A stretch of 64,000 bases of DNA. Source: Rheinheimera hassiensis. GTDB taxonomy: Bacteria; Pseudomonadota; Gammaproteobacteria; Enterobacterales; Alteromonadaceae. Every line of letters begins with the position of its first letter. The stretch's first letter is position 1. The stretch lies in NCBI RefSeq assembly GCF_022436675.1, contig NZ_JAKUJZ010000003.1, positions 1 to 64,000 on the forward strand, given 5' to 3'. Positions 61,940-64,000 of this stretch are shown in pieces. The position numbers and the translations under genes were made by a program. The notes beneath the pieces were generated by a model. The model made no database searches, was not told where the DNA came from, and saw only the letters and a program-made list of their open reading frames with translations.

Positions 61940-62173
61940 TCAAAATGAGCCAACTTCAAAGTTACTATCATCGTCTGCAATTGATGCCTTGACCGACTTT
62001 CCAGATTTAAAAGTTATCAAAACCGATCTCTCGTCAATCCGAGGGATTTGGTTTTCATCATAAGTTAGGGTGAATATTTCAAGATCACCACTTTTTTTCT
62101 TAATGGCGATTTTATTTTCGTAAAATCCAATTGCTTCATCACCTTGTTCAAGGATCTCAATCTTTACTTTCAT
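61940..62173 (-). CDS. Small hypothetical cassette protein, 77 aa
   Basis: A 77-residue, strand-rich acidic protein (IEILEQGDEAIGFYENKIAI, then FTLTYDENQIPRIDERSVLI) with no recognised domain. The ATG at 62173 is preferred; a longer frame to 62242 would begin inside the neighbouring attC. It opens the three-gene cassette that also encodes the zinc-knuckle and HNH proteins. Its acidic nature could suit a DNA-mimic or immunity role, but that is speculation. Confidence 0.6.
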   Translation of the reverse strand: MKVKIEILEQGDEAIGFYENKIAIKKKSGDLEIFTLTYDENQIPRIDERSVLITFKSGKSVKASIADDDSNFEVGSF

Positions 62174-62224
62174 AACGTTTATTCCATATAAAATTTTGGC
62201 AAATGTATTTGGCAGAACGATAGC

Positions 62225-62296
62225 GCATAACGCCTTGCTCACCGGAAAATTGCGAGCCCAGCGAGTAATTTATCCGTGTGCAGCGAATTGTTAGAT
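62225..62296 (-). other. Integron attC recombination site (72 bp)
   Basis: R' core GCATAAC (62225-62231) and R'' core GTTAGAT (62290-62296) flank imperfect complementary arms (CGCCTTGCTC.. and ..GCAGCGAATTG; CCGG/CCG near the centre). It begins 11 bp after the stop codon of the HEPN gene, the standard cassette arrangement. Confidence 0.82.
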
Positions 62297-62307
62297 TTAC
62301 CACCCAT

Positions 62308-63078
62308 CTATACCTCGTATTTCAAGATGACGTTTTCAACCAAATCGATAATGAAATCAGTTGCTTTGACATCAGATATCGTAACATTTGATGGGTGTGC
62401 ATAAGAGTTCCTTATTCCTAACTTCACATCTAATATTTTCCGGACATCATTGGATATAATGCCTGCTGACCTAGTAAGCTCAATAAACTTGCCTTCTGGG
62501 ATTTCTGAAAAGTCATCGACTTTTGAAATTTTTGTGACTTTGATCCTTTTGTCATTGTTTTTAGACAAGGCACCATCAAATGCAGTCCGCTCATATTTAA
62601 AAATATAATCATAAAGATGGTTTATAGTCAGAATCCATACCATGACAACCGAGGCTCTCCGCGCTCCAATTTCGTAGCAATCAATAGCCTCTTGTAGAAA
62701 TGCACGTTTATGCTGACTCGAAACTTTGGAGAGAAGCCCCCTAAGTAGATGGCTTGTCTCTTGACGAGCAGGGCCAACATGCAATGTCTTTTGTATTTCT
62801 AACTCCATTCCCCTTTCAAGTTGGTAGCCAACTTTCGTTTTCAGAAATTTTGGTGAAGAGCTTTTTGATCTTTTCGAGTTCTTAGACAAATAGGCTGAAA
62901 TATTTGAGTACTTTTGAATTCGCACAAGTTCAAAACACCTCTCAACTCCTGCAGCAGTGGCAGACCCCTCATTGATGATTACTGTTATAAAATATACAAA
63001 ATACTCAATTAGTGTGGCTGGTTTCTGTTCCGTTATACTCGGAATTTGTTGAACAAATTCGTCGAGATCATCTTTCAC
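62308..63078 (-). CDS. Putative HEPN-domain protein with winged-helix-like N-terminus
   Basis: A 256-residue cytoplasmic protein. The N-terminal half (about residues 20-95) looks like a winged helix: LIEYFVYFITVI, then VERCFELVRIQKYSNISAYL and a basic KFLKTKVGYQLERG stretch. The C-terminal half (about 125-256) is all-helical and ends with LGIRNSYAHPSN. R223-NSYA-H228 fits the R-x4-6-H motif of HEPN ribonucleases and toxins. The start is GTG, overlapping the preceding gene by 4 bp (GTGA). It shares a two-gene integron cassette with a protein carrying a related-looking winged-helix domain. HEPN assignment is by motif only. Confidence 0.6.
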   Translation of the reverse strand: MKDDLDEFVQQIPSITEQKPATLIEYFVYFITVIINEGSATAAGVERCFELVRIQKYSNISAYLSKNSKRSKSSSPKFLKTKVGYQLERGMELEIQKTLHVGPARQETSHLLRGLLSKVSSQHKRAFLQEAIDCYEIGARRASVVMVWILTINHLYDYIFKYERTAFDGALSKNNDKRIKVTKISKVDDFSEIPEGKFIELTRSAGIISNDVRKILDVKLGIRNSYAHPSNVTISDVKATDFIIDLVENVILKYEV

Positions 63079-63650
63079 TGCTCATCCCCTTGCTTTTTTA
63101 AATCATGCTCCAAGTGATTCATGCCAGGAACGGTAACTTTTATATCCTCTCCTTTGCTCGTATCAAGCCAACCTTTGTGCTTGGATGTATCCCAAAGTGA
63201 CTGTTGAAGGGCACTAGGTACTTTAACTCCAACATCTCGGTAACATGTAAAAATATGATCGATAGTTATATTCTGAAGGTTGAGCCTGTGTTGTAGGTAA
63301 TATACAAATATAAGATTTCGCTCATAGTTGCTTGATATCTTATATTGACTGAAGAAATCTTTGAGTCTTTCTGCCCCGCCGACGCCAGACAGATCTAAGT
63401 CGTTAACCATTTTTCCAGATGAGCTTCCACCACTTGCCTTTTTCTTCCGCCCAGTGAGTACCTTCTTGGCAGTTTCGGGCGCTGGGGGCGGAACTTCATG
63501 AGCCTCTCTCTTCACACCTTGCCCTGTCTTTTGGGGCGGAGAGAGTAAGCGATCCTTGAAATCATCGTAGACCGATTTAACAAAAGCAGAATCGCCTTCC
63601 GCTTCTACTATTCCTTGAACAAGGTCAATTCTTATTTTTGTATTTTCCAT
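63075..63650 (-). CDS. Cassette-encoded partner of the HEPN protein
   Basis: A 191-residue cytoplasmic protein of unrecognised family. It has three parts: a compact N-terminal module (residues 1-36, IRIDLVQGIVEAEGDSAFVK, then YDDFKDRL), a low-complexity basic/proline linker (about 37-85, with PPPAPET and GGSSSGK), and a C-terminal domain (about 92-180) with a winged-helix-like pattern, YERNLIFVYYLQ, then IDHIFTCYRDVGVKVPSALQ. The architecture suggests an adaptor or sensor for the coupled HEPN gene. AAGGAGAG precedes the ATG at 63650, 25 bp from the attC on its right. Confidence 0.6.
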   Translation of the reverse strand: MENTKIRIDLVQGIVEAEGDSAFVKSVYDDFKDRLLSPPQKTGQGVKREAHEVPPPAPETAKKVLTGRKKKASGGSSSGKMVNDLDLSGVGGAERLKDFFSQYKISSNYERNLIFVYYLQHRLNLQNITIDHIFTCYRDVGVKVPSALQQSLWDTSKHKGWLDTSKGEDIKVTVPGMNHLEHDLKKQGDEQ

Positions 63651-63674
63651 GACTCTCTCCTTATTTGAGTGAAA

Positions 63675-63729
63675 ATCTAACGCTCAAAGCAGCTGCGCGG
63701 TACGCGTCAGATGCCTTTGCTTGTTAGCT
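63675..63729 (-). other. Integron attC recombination site (55 bp)
   Basis: R' core ATCTAAC (63675-63681) and R'' core GTTAGCT (63723-63729) enclose complementary arms CGCTCAAAG and CTTTGCTTG with a GC-rich centre (GCTGCGCGGTACGCGTC). The size and structure match the compact attC sites of integron cassettes. The stop codon of the next cassette gene lies within the R'' box. Confidence 0.88.
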
Positions 63730-64000
63730 GTGCTTTTCTTTGTTGAACATTTTAGGGATTCTAACTGCAGCAATAAATGCAAAAACAAATACTACTGCAA
63801 CATATGCAAACCAAGATATTTGGTACAAACCCAATAAATTACTTAGTGCGTGAGACATGAAAAATACCAAGGTTGCAGAGAAGGCCAAATGTTTTATAGC
63901 GAGTGACTCTTTAATTTTGAGTTGCCCAAGATAGAAACCGACACCACCTATTAAACCTGCGACTAGAACGTTTATGCCAATATTTAGAACGCTAATATCT
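63724..64000 (-). CDS. Membrane protein in a cassette (5' end beyond the window)
   Basis: The last 91 codons of a minus-strand gene are present; the start lies beyond 64000. The visible sequence has three hydrophobic helices: VLVAGLIGGVGFYLG, LAFSATLVFFMSHALSNLLG and FAYVAVVFVFAFIAAV, with a basic tail RIPKMFNKEKHS. No family is recognised. The TAA stop at 63724-63726 lies inside the attC R'' box, typical of integron cassettes. Confidence 0.7.
   Translation of the reverse strand, partial: DISVLNIGINVLVAGLIGGVGFYLGQLKIKESLAIKHLAFSATLVFFMSHALSNLLGLYQISWFAYVAVVFVFAFIAAVRIPKMFNKEKHS

Larger units (their letters stand above)
60520..64000 (-). mobile_element. Distal part of a chromosomal integron cassette array
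   Basis: Seven short genes (one cut by the edge) all point left, and their ends carry inverted repeats with integron attC core boxes (61289-61419, 62225-62296, 63675-63729) plus a degenerate half-site (60520-60552). Base composition is AT-richer than the rest of the window. Stop codons lie at or within 12 bp of the attC edges, as in gene cassettes. Because the first cassette follows attI in reading direction, the integrase should lie to the right of the window. No integrase is visible here. Confidence 0.85.

Noticed and set aside
61283-63730. CRISPR-like repeats in the right-hand region
   Set aside because: The repeats differ in length and sequence, are palindromic with attC cores and separate genes; there are no short direct repeats with equal spacers and no cas genes.

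Overview
The window is chromosomal DNA from a gammaproteobacterium. The gene set (DUF3581, a VC2046/SO_2500-type protein, YdbH-YnbE-YdbL, YejK/YejL/YejM, DUF2897, pheST-ihfA, dapA-bamC-purC) and the protein sequences fit the marine/freshwater Alteromonadales-Chromatiales group (Rheinheimera, Arsukibacterium, Alishewanella and relatives). Genus is an inference, because the 16S gene lies just outside the left edge.

Layout. 1-417: leader and three tandem sigma70-type promoters of a leftward rRNA operon. 418-9.7 kb: DUF3581, an EAL-CBS-GGDEF protein, SOS-controlled sulA, ychJ, tRNA-Tyr, a receiver-TPR protein, deoC, a putative small RNA, a YgjP-like metalloprotease, xthA and yfbV. 9.7-10.2 kb: a long non-coding gap with a DnaA-box cluster. 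10.2-13.1 kb: a tightly overlapping operon of a degenerate EIIA-Glc-like protein, yffB, dapE, an M15 peptidase and DUF2897. 13-18.7 kb: yejK / yejL-yejM, small membrane proteins, rlmF, a CvfB-like S1 protein and csbD. 18.9-25 kb: a six-gene leftward operon with photolyase, FAD oxidoreductase, DUF1365 and Cfa, of the ECF sigma/ChrR photo-oxidative stress type. 25-34 kb: ihfA-pheT-pheS, hda-DUF2066, a marC remnant, purC, bamC and dapA. 34-38 kb: gcvR-bcp, then a soluble PQQ sugar dehydrogenase next to a TonB-dependent receptor that strongly resembles PqqU/YncD. 38-50 kb: perM, bepA-arsC-wrbA-DUF2069, rmuC, a Lon-N protein, queE/queC, a DAACS symporter, and lysC behind a lysine riboswitch. 50-59.6 kb: secreted proteins, an M28 peptidase, ydbH-ynbE-ydbL, a TPR-GGDEF cyclase and cstA.

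From about 59.8 kb to the right edge the character changes. Base composition becomes AT-richer, and short genes, all on the minus strand, are separated by imperfect inverted repeats with GTTRRRY/RYYYAAC-like ends. I read this as the distal end of a chromosomal integron cassette array with attC sites at 61289-61419, 62225-62296 and 63675-63729. The integrase and attI would lie beyond 64000. Two cassettes carry operons rather than single genes: one pairs a putative winged-helix adaptor with a HEPN-type protein (RNSYAH motif), the other combines a small unknown protein, a CCHC zinc-knuckle protein and an HNH nuclease. These two are the best candidates for undescribed anti-phage or toxin-like systems in the window. 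Function is inferred from motifs and context only.
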